DNA of 64,000 nt, taken from contig NC_088311.1 in the NCBI RefSeq assembly GCF_910592395.1, forward strand, positions 17,918,501 through 17,982,500. Reading direction: 5' to 3'. The DNA comes from Lineus longissimus (taxonomy: Eukaryota; Nemertea; Pilidiophora; Heteronemertea; Lineidae). A model generated the notes under the pieces. It did no database searches. It saw only the letters and a list, made by a program, of their open reading frames with translations, and was not told where the DNA came from. The translations under genes were made by a program, and so were the position numbers. Every line of letters starts with the position of its first letter. Position 1 is the stretch's first letter. Positions 38,015-50,449 of the stretch are shown piece by piece.

Positions 38015-41000
38015 ATGGAAGAGGCAGACACGTCGTCTTCTGATCAAGGCTTGGACACTCTGAGGGAATTCGCCCAAGACACAACTTGTCATGGCTTAGG
38101 TAGTATCGTCAAAACGAAACAAAAATCTATCAAAATTGTCTGGTCTTTAATAGTGATTGCCGCAATGAGCATGATTTTATACCAAGTTGTGGAAGTATTC
38201 CGAGAATATTTTCAGTATAACGCAAAGATGCATAGCTTTATTTCTTCGCCTGGATCCATCGAGTTTCCCAGTGTGACGATCTGCAACCTGAACCCGGTCC
38301 GGAAAAGCGCCCTGGAAAATGCTAACGGAGCAGAGTTACAAGAATTGAAATTAAGATATCAAGAGATGAATGTCTTTGCCGACAAACTGGTAAGTAAAAT
38401 CGCAAGGTTTTTTTGGTCGTTTGGCTTCTAGCATTTCTGTTGATTGTTGACTGTCCTATACACAGGTAACCACAAAAATGTTGGGAAAGAGCATTTCCCT
38501 CCGTGATTTTTCTGGAATGTCCGTGAAAAGTAAATACCCGTGATTTATCTGCTCCATTGCACAGGGCCATGTTGAAGGCCAGTGCATGGTGAGTCATGCT
38601 AGCATGACCTCACTTGGAGATAATCCAGCATGGCGAAAGAAGAGGTGTATTGGCATCAAAACTAGGCCTTCGCCATAGAATGGACAAAAACTAAAACAAA
38701 TATAGCACAATTATTCATGAAACTATTTATTTTCACGGACAGTTGTCAGGACTTATTCAAATTAGGGAACAGTTCAGTCGACAGTAAATACTTGTGAGAA
38801 CTGTTTTGGCAGGAATTGCATAAAAAGTAACAAAAATTGCTTTCTACTCATATCAGTTTCCTTTTGATCCATAATTATGGTTTATACAATAAATCCTGCA
38901 AAATCTTCAAAATGTCTCTGAGAAGAAACTTGATAAAATTTTCAAGCTAAAAAATGTAAGATTTGAAAATTTTCATATTCAAGAATTCAAAAACTTCGTA
39001 TCTAAGTTCTGAATAGGTCATTGAGATTGAACATAGGTTGTGTTCTTCAAACATGCCCCCCCCCCCCCCCATGTAAGCTTAAACGTACCTTATTTTAGCG
39101 ACGTTGTTTTTGTTTTGATACAGGCCAAGGCTTTGAGCAGTCCAAACGAAAATAGCGACAACGTTATTCTAAATGAAAGTCTGGTTGAATACCGAGCGAA
39201 AGTTTCATCAATACTTCAACGGTGAGATATCTTGATTTTGTCCGCTTTTACACGAATTCTAAGTTATTCAACGGCCAGATGAGGGCAAAGCCGTGGCATT
39301 TTGTTTTGATCGTTTCATGGGTGTTGCTAGCGGGTGGCAGGAGAGTGCAAATGGGGGGCGCTCGTTGCCACCAAAAAATGTTTTTTTGACAATGATTTTG
39401 GCCGAAAAAAATTCAGAAGTGCCATTTGGCCCAACCCCGACCAAAAAGCTAGGTGCGCTTCTTTGAAGTATAATTCATGATAAGTCTGTACAAAACAAAA
39501 CATCCTCAATATTTGGCCATTTCACCATGCAGCTGGTCGAGGATAGACTTTTCCATTACAGTCACTCTCGGGAATTCTTGCGAGAACTGTCGTTTCTCGC
39601 CTTGGACAGACAGGGGATAGAGATTTACAAAGCTCAAGATATATGTAGCTATGAAAGGGGTTATCTTGTTACGAATTTAATTCTAGGACTGGCTACCTCA
39701 ATGCACTTGGTCACAAGAAGGACATATTCATTCAGGAATGCAGATTTCGTGGCAAGCGTTGTGATCCATCGTAAGTGAACAATTTTATGTTGAACACATT
39801 TATTATAATATCTGTTTTCTTGAAGGAAATTACCATCCTGCTGTAACATTTGAAATGCAGAGAATAGAAGGAGATTCCTCCACCTCTGGTTTTTTATTGA
39901 GTTTTTAGATAATACCGTACCTCAGATTCATGTAAGGTTTCGATACTTCATATTATACAAGCGGACTTTAATATTAACATTTCATCCTCACATCTTTAAA
40001 GCCAATACATTACGTCGTTTGTTCACAGGGCTAGTTGCAGTCGTTTCCATGAAAATGACAGAAAACACTACTTGCTGTTCCAGCAAAGCACATGTATATT
40101 CGCCTTAATAACACTTGTTTCGGGAATTTGTTTAATGGGGTGGTGGTAAAACAAGAACAATTTAAACAAAACACAGGGAGCGTGTGAGGAATTTTGGTCT
40201 GCAGGCGACATCCTGTTTCCATGATTGTTGCCATGAAAACTGGGCCCAGCGTGTTGATCGACATATACCTACTAGAGACCATTCGTTAATATTTTGTCCG
40301 CCTCTTTTTTGGCTCTGGAGGGCAAACTACCGGTTGGCTTTTTCGTTGGCATTTACTGTTTTTTTATGATTGGATACTAGCCACGCGACCAAAACATTTA
40401 CAAATGGTGGTTCCTGTGTGTGACTGTGGGTTGTTTTCTGCCTTTTTATGTTTATGTTTCCTGTTTTACAACTACAATGCATAATGTTATGGAAGGAGAC
40501 ATGATTGCATGTATGCAACCTTTTAGCAATTTCAGTCTGCAAGTATCACCCAAATACGGAAACTGCTTCACATTCAACTCGAATGAACTGCTAAAAGAGC
40601 CATTAAAGACATGGCGTGCTGGTCCCAACGGCGGTAAGTTATGTTCACACCGGGATCATCCTGATCGCCGGGTTCTATACGTTCCCAAGCTCTCACATGT
40701 TTTCCGGTGTTCCCCGGTTTCCATGCTCCCCATATACGAACAAATAATAAAGTTACATTTATGGGTTTTTTAATGAGATATATGCTATGCAAAATTACAG
40801 GGATGACTTGGGGCTTGGTTACAGAAAGATGTTAATCAACATCAAGTTTCAGTAAGCTCAAAATGTCAGGGTTGAGGTCGGTCAGGGTCTGAGGCAGGAA
40901 ATGGGATATCGTTAGAGATTTAAGTGACCTGCTCTGTCAAAATGAAGCTGTTAGGTAAAATTCTTGAAAATGAGTTATTGGTACTGGCTTATTCTTCACA

Positions 41001-44000
41001 AAGTTATCTTTAAAATGATGTCTGATACGCACATGAGGATCTCTTGATTATGGGCTGAGATAAGGACTTCAGAATATATCACTCTCTGAACTAAAAAGTT
41101 GAAAAAACCTTGTCCGAAAATGGGTATATTTACGGATAAGCCTTGGAAGGAGCAACTTATTTGCTATACATGTATTTCATGGCTAAAATGACCAAGGAAG
41201 TCTAAAAATCATTTTTCAAAAAAATTCTCCCAAAAGAACGTTTTTCTGCCTTTTCCCCTTTTCCTCCATTTTCCCTTCATGTATATGCGATTTCCACCGC
41301 CTTCTGCCAGAGCAGGTCATGGGTACAGTCAGGTTCAGGGTTCCTTCACATAATTATTTTACCCCAAGTAGTCAAAGCATAAAAGTGGTTAAAATAGGTT
41401 TGACTTGACTTCTGGAAATGCCCCCCCCCCCCCCGACTCTCAACAAACCGTCTTTGTCCAAGAAAGGTGTCAAGTCTTTCATTGAAAGGAGTTGGGGGCT
41501 TGAATTCTAGCCTTAATTTAGCCTTAATATTCAATCATGGTCATACTATGTCTGTGATGCTATGTCTACTTCATCGGTAAAAACACCAAGGTCCCGTAAA
41601 TCACTATTTATTATGATTTTCGATACCTTTGAGCCTGAATTTGCCGAATGTGTATTTTTCAGGACTCCATCTTGTTTTGAACATAGAACCCGACGAATAC
41701 CTCCCATTCGTTGCGGGAGGCTATGGTGCCAGAGTTGCCATACACGAGTTTGGAACATTCGCGTTCGTGCAGCAAGACGGTGTCTCCGTGTCGTCGGGAT
41801 TGCGGACACTTCTAGAGCTAACCATGGTAAGTTGAGCATATCATGGGTCTCACCGACCCCCTGGCCGAACTGCGCTGTTTGAGGTGCCCCCGCCTGCGGC
41901 CTGTCACTGAGGGATGGTTTCGAATTCACCGCAGTTGGACTCACTATGGTGACCACGTCGAATAAACAGAGGAATCATGCACAGGACTGGGCGAAAACCA
42001 CGTCATTTAAGACGTTATCATTACGTTTTTGTCGTGGAAATCCAATAAATGATAGGTCGGGTCTATTTGGCAAGCCGCTCGCCGAACAGGCATCTTTTTT
42101 TGTCCTGTTTGGAGAACCGCTTGCCAAACAGCACTAAAAAGCCACCCTGTTCGGCAAGCCGGGGTTGCCAAACAGGGCAAAATACTACCCTCTTTGGCGA
42201 GCCGGAGAGGTTACAACATGTTGGCCAATCAGAGAGCAGTGACGTCATATTCGAATTTATATGCGCATATTTAACAATGGCCGACTTCCCGCTCTCGATT
42301 CAATTTCTGTTACTAAACTCGGGTTTTGGTCAATAACCCATGAAGAAGCATGTACATGTACATGACTGTATGGATTTACAAAAAAAGTCATAAACGTGAT
42401 TTAACTGATAAGCATGTTAAATGGATTAGTGTGCATTTCTAAAGGCGTTTCACTGTAACTCCAGTGTTGCTGACCGTGTTGCCACGAATGATAATGAGCT
42501 CCTGGATGGTTGAATATGCATGAGTTCGGCTCTCCATCTAGGGCAGAAAAAAGGCGCTGATTGGTGAGCCGGGCTTGCCAAATAGTCACTTCCTAAATGA
42601 TAATACAATATGACAACATTATTACTGTATTACAATGCATGTAGGTATGCACTTCATGTATACAGTGTGTTTATACCAAATTAAACATTCCTGTCTGAAT
42701 AAATCGTCTGCAGCCGGATGATGTAGGAAATTCCCTAGTCTCCTGATCGCCTCACAATGGTAGCCATTTCTAGTTTGGGAGCCAGACTCAGCACCACACG
42801 AGTGCGGTTTGATGAGCTAGAAATATCTTCGGCTGTTATAAAACGCGGATTTCCGCGGAAATCCGCGTTTTATAACAGCTAATCTAACTTGGCTACAGGG
42901 TGGCTACCTGAACCGCAGGTGAGAATTTTTTCATATTAGTAGTGTGCATTGTTGTGCGCATCTTTCAAATTTATGTCAACATTACCAAAACGTCGCAGTC
43001 GCCACTGGGATTGAGGAATTGATACCGAACTGGTGGTTTTGAGGCCAGGTGTTTTAGAATGAACTACCATTAAAGGCGTGTTTTGTTCGGTAGTTGGTAA
43101 AACCTGGACGCAGATTTTGGGCGCTGGACGCTGGGTTTTGCAACATTGGATAGCACTGCCTGATTTCATCAACCTCGCCTCCAATTATAGATGACTAGTT
43201 TGGTTTCCTCAGGTCTCACTAGGCAATGCGGAGGATGTGTCCGGTTGAGCCATAGGCGGCCCGGTGTAGAAGTAGAGAATGTCCCCCTGGAAAAATTCGT
43301 AAACATGCTGCGCGCGCACCCGAGGTCCTCTTCAACATGGTTTTCATTGAAAAAAGCTGCGACAAACTGGTCATCGGTTTATATTTCTCTCCGCAACATA
43401 ATGAAGCTTTCGATGATGTTCAATTTGTACAGCTGCTCGTTTGCCAAATTCGCATTCCGGTTTTATTGATTGACGTTGATGTATTAATTAAAAGCGGCAA
43501 AAACGACTTGCGGGTCGGCCGCAGCAGCCTGAGGAAACCAAACTTATCAATATGTTCTACATTTGGGGAGAGATTTAAAATCAGATGTAGGCTCAAACAT
43601 ATTGTATACAATCATGTCTTTTCTCGGTGTCGTGTTTTAACTATGCCTCATATAGAAAATGGATTGCTTCAGGTGAATATAACGCGTGATGTTTATCATC
43701 AGGATTGTAGACTGCAGGGAGGAGAGTTCGAGACATCAAATAACAAGACATATTCAGTTAGGGTAAGATAAGATTGACCAAAGAACGATAAAATGGGGGA
43801 AACCTTGTCCATAACTGTACCAACTTACTTTACCTAACCAATTCAACTTTTTCCAAAGCCATGAAACCGTTGTGGTAGTGGCTTGAACTCTAATATTAGC
43901 TTTAGGGTCGGGAGGTCCCTGGTTCAAACCCTACAGGCGGCGGTTTTATACATGGCAGGTAGGTATTTTGGTCGTATTTGCCTTAAAACCCAGGTACCGA

Positions 44001-47000
44001 TCTGAAATGCTTAGAGTAATTTTGAAGTTTGATGATCCACACTTGATATCAAAGGGTACATGTATAAAACCAAACGTTTATATCGTACTCAGCTACAACA
44101 AGGAGCATTTTATCCTGATATATCTTTATAAAAGTAGGGGGAACAGGCGTAGGCGTTCGGGAATGACTTGTACGATTTAAGTTTGGAGAGATTACGTTTG
44201 TGTGATTCAAAACTCCGCCGACCTGGACCACTCATTACTGGCCTCATTGTAGAAAAACGTTTCAAAGTAGTTCCTCCAGACTGGTGATTGCCTTCTCTAA
44301 ACATCTCTTGATGAATAGACTACAGCTCTTTTTCAATTTTCTTCACTAGGCTTGTGAGATCGCGGAGCTGGATTTTCTGACTGTTGGTGAATGCAAGTGT
44401 CAGCAAGCCGAGTTTGAAGTACCCCTGACAACTCATGCAAACATACCTTTCTGCAACGAAACCAAGGAAGGTCGGTATATTCACGCACTCAGCCAAAAGT
44501 GATCGATTAAATTAAACAGTCATTCGACGACTTTGAATTTTTCCATCTAGTACAAAGACGGGTGCTAGTATAGAATGTGGATAGTGGAGTGAGCTGAAAC
44601 TTTTTGGTCCCACCTAACCAGGAATGAGTGCTAAACCACCTCTACTTTTCCAGGGGCGGCATGTTTGAAAAGCATTCTACAAGGGATTTTCGAAGGAACG
44701 GGCAGTTGGCGGACGTGGAATGCTGCAACTGACAAGAACTGCAAGATGTCTTGCCGGTAAGTCCTGTTTGCTTATTTCTGTTTTTCTATTAATAAAAGTT
44801 ATCCAGTTTTTGAAAAACAGCAAAGGTTTTTCAGTCATCACCGTACCAGTCAGTACCTATCCCGTTGAGGTTTTTCGGAAAAATGAAAAGCCTCTAGCTT
44901 TGAGATTCTGAAACACCTTTAGGAGATTTTTGTTTGACTGAAAATCCTACACGGGAAGCTTCAAAGAAAATCAACCAGTAGTTGACGCTCCATAGACCGA
45001 AACGATGCGGACAAAACATCTGCGAATGTTCTCTTGTAGACAATACAAATGCCGATTAACATGCTCCGCCTAGCTTTCGTGGCAACAGCCATAGCATCCG
45101 GATGGTGTCTGCAGACCAGAATTCGCCACAACCCACATGAGTGGTCAACCTGTGTTTCTGTGGGTTGTTTCTACGTTTTCTGCGTTTCTTCTTTTACAAC
45201 TACCCACCACAGACTGGTGATAATCATATCCTTGAGATAAAATCGGTCTTTGACTAGAGGGCTGTACGATATAGCGGTTAAGATTCACAGTGCAATGAAC
45301 TGTTCTTAATATTTTCAGTGAAAAGCTGTTTAAAGTGAAATCCTCGTCAGACAAGTGGCCTCAAGAATCGACAGAGGTAAGAGAATTAAGAAAAACAGTT
45401 AAATTCATTTATTAAAAATGAAGGTCTAAGAGTGTGTGTAAGTGCAGCTCCTACGCACACATACAGCTCCGAATGCTTGTACACAATCATGGAAAAGAAT
45501 GCAGAACTGACCGATAGCCATTGCAGAATTACGCAGCTGATCCTGTTCTACTTGGTCGTTACAACGCTGTGCATCAAACAAGCAAAAGTGTGCACCGTAA
45601 CTCATCAGGGGCAAGTGTACGTTGTTCATGATGTACAAAGAGGATACTACAATGTAGGTGGTTTCAGGGAGGGATACGGGAAGAAATCTGCAAACGACGA
45701 GAATCTCCTCCCCTCAATAGACATGATGGATTGCGTTTTAACTTATAAAGTGCGCACGTGGGACCGTAAGAACAATGCCATCAGTCTTCTCACGGGAAGT
45801 TGCGAGATCGGACGTGAACAACGTCAGTCCTGATAAAGCCTTCGCCGACAAAGGCGAAACAGTACACAATATCCAGTTAATTCAAATTCTGTGATAGGAT
45901 TGAACTTCATAGTGTCATTGGGTTGTCGGAGAAGCTTTCCGAAGTTTATATGATTGATGTAAGGTGTATATTCCGGTGTTGTCATATGGCCATCGACGTG
46001 GTTCTTAAAACGGTCGCTCTGTGGTATAGTTTTCTCATAGTTCATATATTAGCCGGTTTTACTAGAATCCATGAAGGAGTGGCCTGGGGGAGTGGGGCAG
46101 CTCTTCCTCCGACTAAAGGTCAAGACCATATGGTTGTCTTCGCAAACTCACAACTCCAATGTGGTTAACAAAATTTCTACAGCGAATTGTAGGCAACATT
46201 CCTTGCAACACCTTTGTTGTTCGGGGCGATACACCACGCGCCAAGACATTTTCGGTTCTAAAGTGGCATTTTCACACTGTCGAAATTCTTTCCTTTCTTC
46301 AGAATTTTTTTACATTGGATGCCTGCCAGCGGGCAAGGAAGATGAACCCCTCTCACGTTTGTTCTAAACCCAGCAGGTAAGTGGCAGTCATCAGCTTTGT
46401 CATTTTGCATGCGTTTAATAAGCTTTGTTTGGAAGAACTGCGACACTCGCAACTTCGACTCGATTTCAAGAGAAACCTACGGATATACAAATACTATGAA
46501 TACCAAGTTTAAACAAATTTGTATTCACAATAACAGCACTACGGCATGGTGTATTAGCGGATTTCTATTTAACTGGACCACAAGTAATGACGAACGGCGT
46601 ACCCATTTGATGTATTTGAGGTTGTGAAAAACCTCAACGGGTTTTTCGTTTCCGGGAAAACCTAGAGTGTGCTTATTTGTGTTGGCTGAAGACACGGAAG
46701 CGCTTTTTCAAATGCTCAAAACCTCTATTTTTACGCCGGTCGTTAAAAATTTGAAATTTGTAATTGAATTTGTAAATTTCCAATTGCGTAAATACGCAGT
46801 AAGTAAAAATTTCAGCATTGCCATCCTGTGGACAGATGTATACAAATGATATAAATACCAAGGTTCAGCAAATTCGTATGCATGATAACATGAATAACAG
46901 CACTACGGTACTGTGCATATTAACTGCATTTCTATTTTGCTGGACCAGCAATGATTACGAATGGCGTACCCCTTTAAGAGTGTAAGTGTTCTATACATGC

Positions 47001-49039
47001 CAAAATACCTCGAGACGATTCGACAGGATTTCGGGTTTCAAGAGAATCATCCACTTTTTTTTCAGTGAGAGTAACTTCGTGGCACTGGTCTTATCTTATG
47101 ATAACACCCGATATGAGAACGTTGTATTGGTACCTGATTTACCGGTGAGTTTACTTTGTCTGGCAATAGAGCCAAATAGCCTAGACCATCAGCTGATACA
47201 TTGATATCCCTTTATAGTAGGCCTATAATATGCTATGCATACCAGAAATGAATATAAACTATAGTCCATTCATAAATATTATGTTCGCATCGTTTGGGGC
47301 TCAATCCTCGAAAATCCAGACTCCGTCAGTTACACAGGCTCGGTACGGTCGATAGTGCCGAGTGTTTGCCTGAGCTTCAGTATTATGGGGCTCTGGAGGA
47401 CGAACAACTGGTTGGATTTCTTTGAAGTTTGTGTTTTATTGATCCATGCCTCAAAAACCAAACAAGAGTTCAGGCAGATTTTGGAATCTCAAGGCAGAAT
47501 TGATAAACAGTCTTTAGCGAAGTCCAATGGTCATTTTGAGGGTCCCCTGGATAGGCCTTTTTTTTTTCTGGATATTTCTCATTCATTATTGGCACTTTGG
47601 TAGATGGACACAAACAAATAATAACCTGAACATTTCATCCAGATTGGTCAAGAAATAAGCCGTACAGAGCGGAAAAAGTTTACTCAAATGAACAGATCTT
47701 GCTCGGTTTTGAATTGAAGACCAATAAAAACCAAACTTCAAAGAAATCTGACCAGTAGTTAGCCCTCCAGAGCCCCAAACGATGCGGACGTAACATTTGA
47801 AAATGGATTATAATATTCAACTTCGAAAACATGGAAAAGGCAAAAAAACGTGTCTTTTATAAAGGGCAACCAAAATTGTCCTGAATTGCCGTGGAAGTTT
47901 TTTTCATCAATTCACTCTTAAGATGTAATCTCGACGAACAGAGTGATACCTCGTTTAGCTTTAAATTCCAAAAGACGAAGGCCATGGGGCCTTTTGTCAA
48001 ATAGTTTGAATTCTTTTATTTGATGCTGTGCAAGAATGCGATCAAGCATTTCGCAGCGCTTGACTTAGAGGGGCTTTATAACTTCATTTAAATACATTTC
48101 GGTATTAGTTCAATAAACACGACGAAATCAGTTGAATCTTTGGAGGGGTTTTTTTTTGTGGCGGAAATCGAGCAAAAACACGCAAAGGAGTGATTTGATC
48201 GCCATGAAATAGGAGATTTTTTATTTGGAACTGGCTATTCGAGCCGCCACGGTACATGGGGCCATTGTTTCATGTCTTATTCGCACCGTCAGAAACACCG
48301 TTACGGTGAAAGGTACCGTACCGTGATGGTGCGAATAATACGGAGTGAATAAATAGATCGCACCGTGGTGACATGGGTGATGGTGGGTAAGGAAAGTTGG
48401 CCTAATTCATGATTGAGGTGGTGTTTGTTTGTGACGAGTGTTGGAAGTGCCTTTACTCCTGGCTCCGGGCGTGGGTAGGGTCCTTGACTTCTAGCCAGAC
48501 CAGCCGGCCCTGTCACGGTACGAATAGCCACGGCCTTTTTATTTTGTAAAATTCCCATATTGTCAGAATTTGATAATTTTGGCTTGAGAAGGTGGTGTGG
48601 AAGGCCTGTTTCTTCAACATTCTTAGTTTTCGTTTGTTATTGATATCATCAATAAACAAGACACCAGAGACTCACCAAACAGAAGACGCCAGACCCTGAA
48701 CTATGTCGAAAGAAGAAATGGTCACGATTCAGCTGTTGAATTTTTATCACACAACAACCGGTGTTTTTGCAGCTTTCTGAACTACAAGCGAATGTTGGTG
48801 GCACCCTGGGCCTATGGGCCGGTATATCCCTCCTGACGTTAACGGAATTTATCGTCCTGATCATGGAGCTACTTCGGATCCTCCTTAGGAACCGTGGCCG
48901 GGCCGATATCAGTAACCTTGGTGGTTCGAGCGGAGATGCGCAGGAAAGTAGAAATGATAGTCTAAGGGAAGAATGGTGCCACAGTGATGATAACGGGCCC
49001 AACATGCTGAAAGGGAGTACTAGTAAGCCAGCTGTTTAG
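38015..49039 (+). CDS. DEG/ENaC (ASIC-like) sodium channel, 12 exons, 539 aa
   Basis: Exons: 38015-38389, 39124-39221, 39687-39770, 40527-40633, 41663-41826, 43673-43762, 44350-44470, 44654-44756, 45319-45376, 46303-46376, 47066-47144, 48773-49039. All introns are GT-AG and the phases join to one frame of 540 codons including the stop. The start lies in AGCCATGG. The family builds trimeric, amiloride-sensitive Na+ channels in the plasma membrane, gated by protons, peptides or force. Landmarks: the N-terminal HG gating motif (TCHGLGS), TM1, FPSVTICNLNP just after TM1, ALGHKKDIFIQECRFRGKRC, SPKYGNCFTFN, LNIEPDEYLP, ACEI with GECKCQ in the Cys-rich domain, and pre-TM2 LSELQANVGGTLGLWAGIS with the G-x-S selectivity filter (GIS) and TLTEF. 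The length is normal for the family. Exon 10 is the least certain. The gating stimulus cannot be told from sequence. Confidence 0.88.
42055..42593 (+). mobile_element. MULE-type MITE, copy 2, full length
   Basis: The 539-bp unit is bounded by a perfect 9-bp direct repeat TAAATGATA (42046-42054 and 42594-42602). The ends are GGTCGGGTCTATTTGGCAAG and, inverted, GGAAGTGACTATTTGGCAAG, giving an imperfect terminal inverted repeat with a common CTATTTGGCAAGCC core. A 9-bp duplication is typical of Mutator-like elements. It sits in the intron between exons 5 and 6 of the channel gene and carries no transposase. Confidence 0.9.
42759..42908. repeat. Palindromic unit with GGTAGCCA ends
   Basis: GGTAGCCA (42759-42766) and TGGCTACC (42901-42908) bracket 150 bp whose centre is the 48-bp perfect palindrome at 42832-42879. 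It may be a small MITE; no target duplication was found. Confidence 0.45.
42832..42879. repeat. Perfect 48-bp palindrome
   Basis: Each half is 24 bases (GCTGTTATAAAACGCGG then ATTTCCG) and the complement follows with no spacer, centred on CCGCGG. It lies in the channel gene intron, about 240 bp from the MITE end. Confidence 0.95.
43197..43544. repeat. Inverted repeat, 17-bp perfect ends
   Basis: AGTTTGGTTTCCTCAGG at 43197-43213 is exactly inverted at 43528-43544. The unit lies in the intron before channel exon 6. A long open frame runs through it to the exon, but nothing in it resembles DEG/ENaC sequence. Confidence 0.55.
43880..43945 (+). repeat. tRNA-related SINE fragment
   Basis: GGTTCAAACCC at 43921-43931 is a good B box, preceded by GGGTCGGGAGGTCCCT as in many invertebrate tRNA-derived SINEs. 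The A-box part is degenerate. It lies in the intron between channel exons 6 and 7. Confidence 0.5.
46483..46622 (+). repeat. Dispersed repeat family R1, copy d
   Basis: Blocks: GAATACCAAGTTTAAACAAA, CACTACGGCATGGTGTATTA, ATTTCTATTTAACTGGACCA, GACGAACGGCGTACCC. Lies in the intron between channel exons 10 and 11. Confidence 0.65.
46840..46980 (+). repeat. Dispersed repeat family R1, copy e
   Basis: Blocks: AAATACCAAGGTTCAGCAAA, GCACTACGGTACTGTGCATA, AACTGCATTTCTATTTTGCT, GATTACGAATGGCGTACCCC. Same intron and same orientation as the copy at 46483, about 360 bp downstream. Confidence 0.65.
47256..47815. repeat. Interrupted inverted repeat in the last channel intron
   Basis: GGGGCTCTGGAGG, CTGGTTGGATTTCTTTGAAG and GTTTTATTGAT at 47389-47445 are inverted at about 47715-47790. 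Further out, GTCCATTCATAAATATTATG and TTCGCATCGTTTGGGGCT near 47261-47302 also have inverted matches to 47815. The left arm has about 90 extra bases. Related pieces occur near 40310 and 44965. Confidence 0.5.
48232..48530. mobile_element. Candidate MITE with nested inverted repeats, TGGCTATTCG ends
   Basis: TGGCTATTCG at 48232-48241 is inverted at 48521-48530. Inside, TATTCGCACCGTC (48278-48290) pairs with a one-mismatch inverted copy ending 48337. Repeated CACGGTAC words add further pairing. It lies in the last channel intron, about 240 bp upstream of the final exon. Confidence 0.5.
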
Positions 49040-50367
49040 ATTAAGATACACGAAGTCTTCAATAGGGGTCTCTGCTATGTGACAATAACTGTTCAAGGCG
49101 CTGGTGGGAGGAATATTGTTGCACCTTTTCACTGCTTTGCCTTTGAGTTCAAAATTTAATGTTAATGGTACTAACTTCTAGTGCGGGAAAACTTGCACAC
49201 AGAACGTTCTGTTCCAAAACTGCGATTTATAACAGAAAACTCGTTCTTTGAAGAACATTTTTTAGTACACGTATTTGTAACCTGCATTTATTATCATTAT
49301 TTCATAATTTTTTCAAAGCTTCTTTAATAAGTTTTACATTTCCGTGGATGAGACATGTTTGATAGTCAGTCAATTCTGGCGTTATGTTAAAAAGATTGTT
49401 ATTGTTTTATTGAATAGGTCGACAATACTGTTTATGACAATGTAATTTTTTTGTGATCATCATAGAATTAAAGTTGGAATTAAAATTATTATTAATCAGC
49501 CCATTCTTATTGTTAAGTGGTTTTTTTAATACTCTCGGGGTTCTATTTATACTGGTATACTGTCGAGTCAAGACAACGCTGGTCAGGTTTGCCAACAATA
49601 TCATTAGCCAAAGGGGTCCAAAGGAATGCGACAGCCAAGAATTTGACCTGTTACTCACTGGCGAGGTAAGAATCCACAATTTGTGAGTTGTCGCCAAATC
49701 GGGCCATCGCCCGAAAATGTGACCGGGCATAGTTGAAATGCGGGCGATAATCCGATGTAGAGTGGCTTGGTCAAGGAAAGCATTAACGAATTAAGGTTTG
49801 GAGAATCTTGTTAAAGATAATTATCGATAATAAACAATGGCGCGTGTTTTATGTCGTTGTTGTTGTCGGTGAATCCAGTGTACCACGAGGATCACGATAG
49901 TGAAAACTTAGTCCACGCATTGCTGAAGTATTGACCATTATTGTCATGATTGTGAGTACATAGAAAAACATAAACAAAAAAGTTGTATTTTCATGGTATG
50001 ATTGATGCAAATCGCACAAAACCATCCACTTCAAAAAAATTTCCATTGAAAATAACTACTTTTTCTTTGTCTGCGTTGAGCCAATAAACATTTTCAATTT
50101 TTTAAGTGATTTGCATTTATCACGCCAACACGAAACTTTTGTTATACTAGAAGTAATTTGTATATGCCTTGGACTTGGCATATATTAACACAACAGTTGA
50201 ACTTAAAAGTTGTTTCATGCGGCCCTCGTGGAACAGTTCACCGACGATTACAATGATACACGTGGAATTATTTATCATGAGGATCTATTTTAGTGATACA
50301 TGTCTTATGCCCCTGCTACTTCATCTTAATCAATGCTTTCCAATGATCAGCGGTTCTTTGATAGCAT
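49040..50367. other. 3' flank of channel gene, intergenic
   Basis: AT-rich sequence with no further exon supported. No clear AATAAA close to the channel stop codon, so the mRNA end is not placed. Confidence 0.4.
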
Positions 50368-50449
50368 GATGGATAAATAGAGCTGTGTCAAAGCATAGAC
50401 AGGCACTCAGAGCGTAATATCATAATATTTCATCACCCAAAAAAGGTAA

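Noticed and set aside
43337-43672. Long N-terminal extension of channel exon 6
   Set aside because: No resemblance to DEG/ENaC sequence; the acceptor at 43671-43672 and phase 0 give the family-consistent join.
45432-45833. 133-codon open frame in a channel intron
   Set aside because: No family motif, wrong place for a DEG/ENaC exon, and neighbouring exons join in phase without it.
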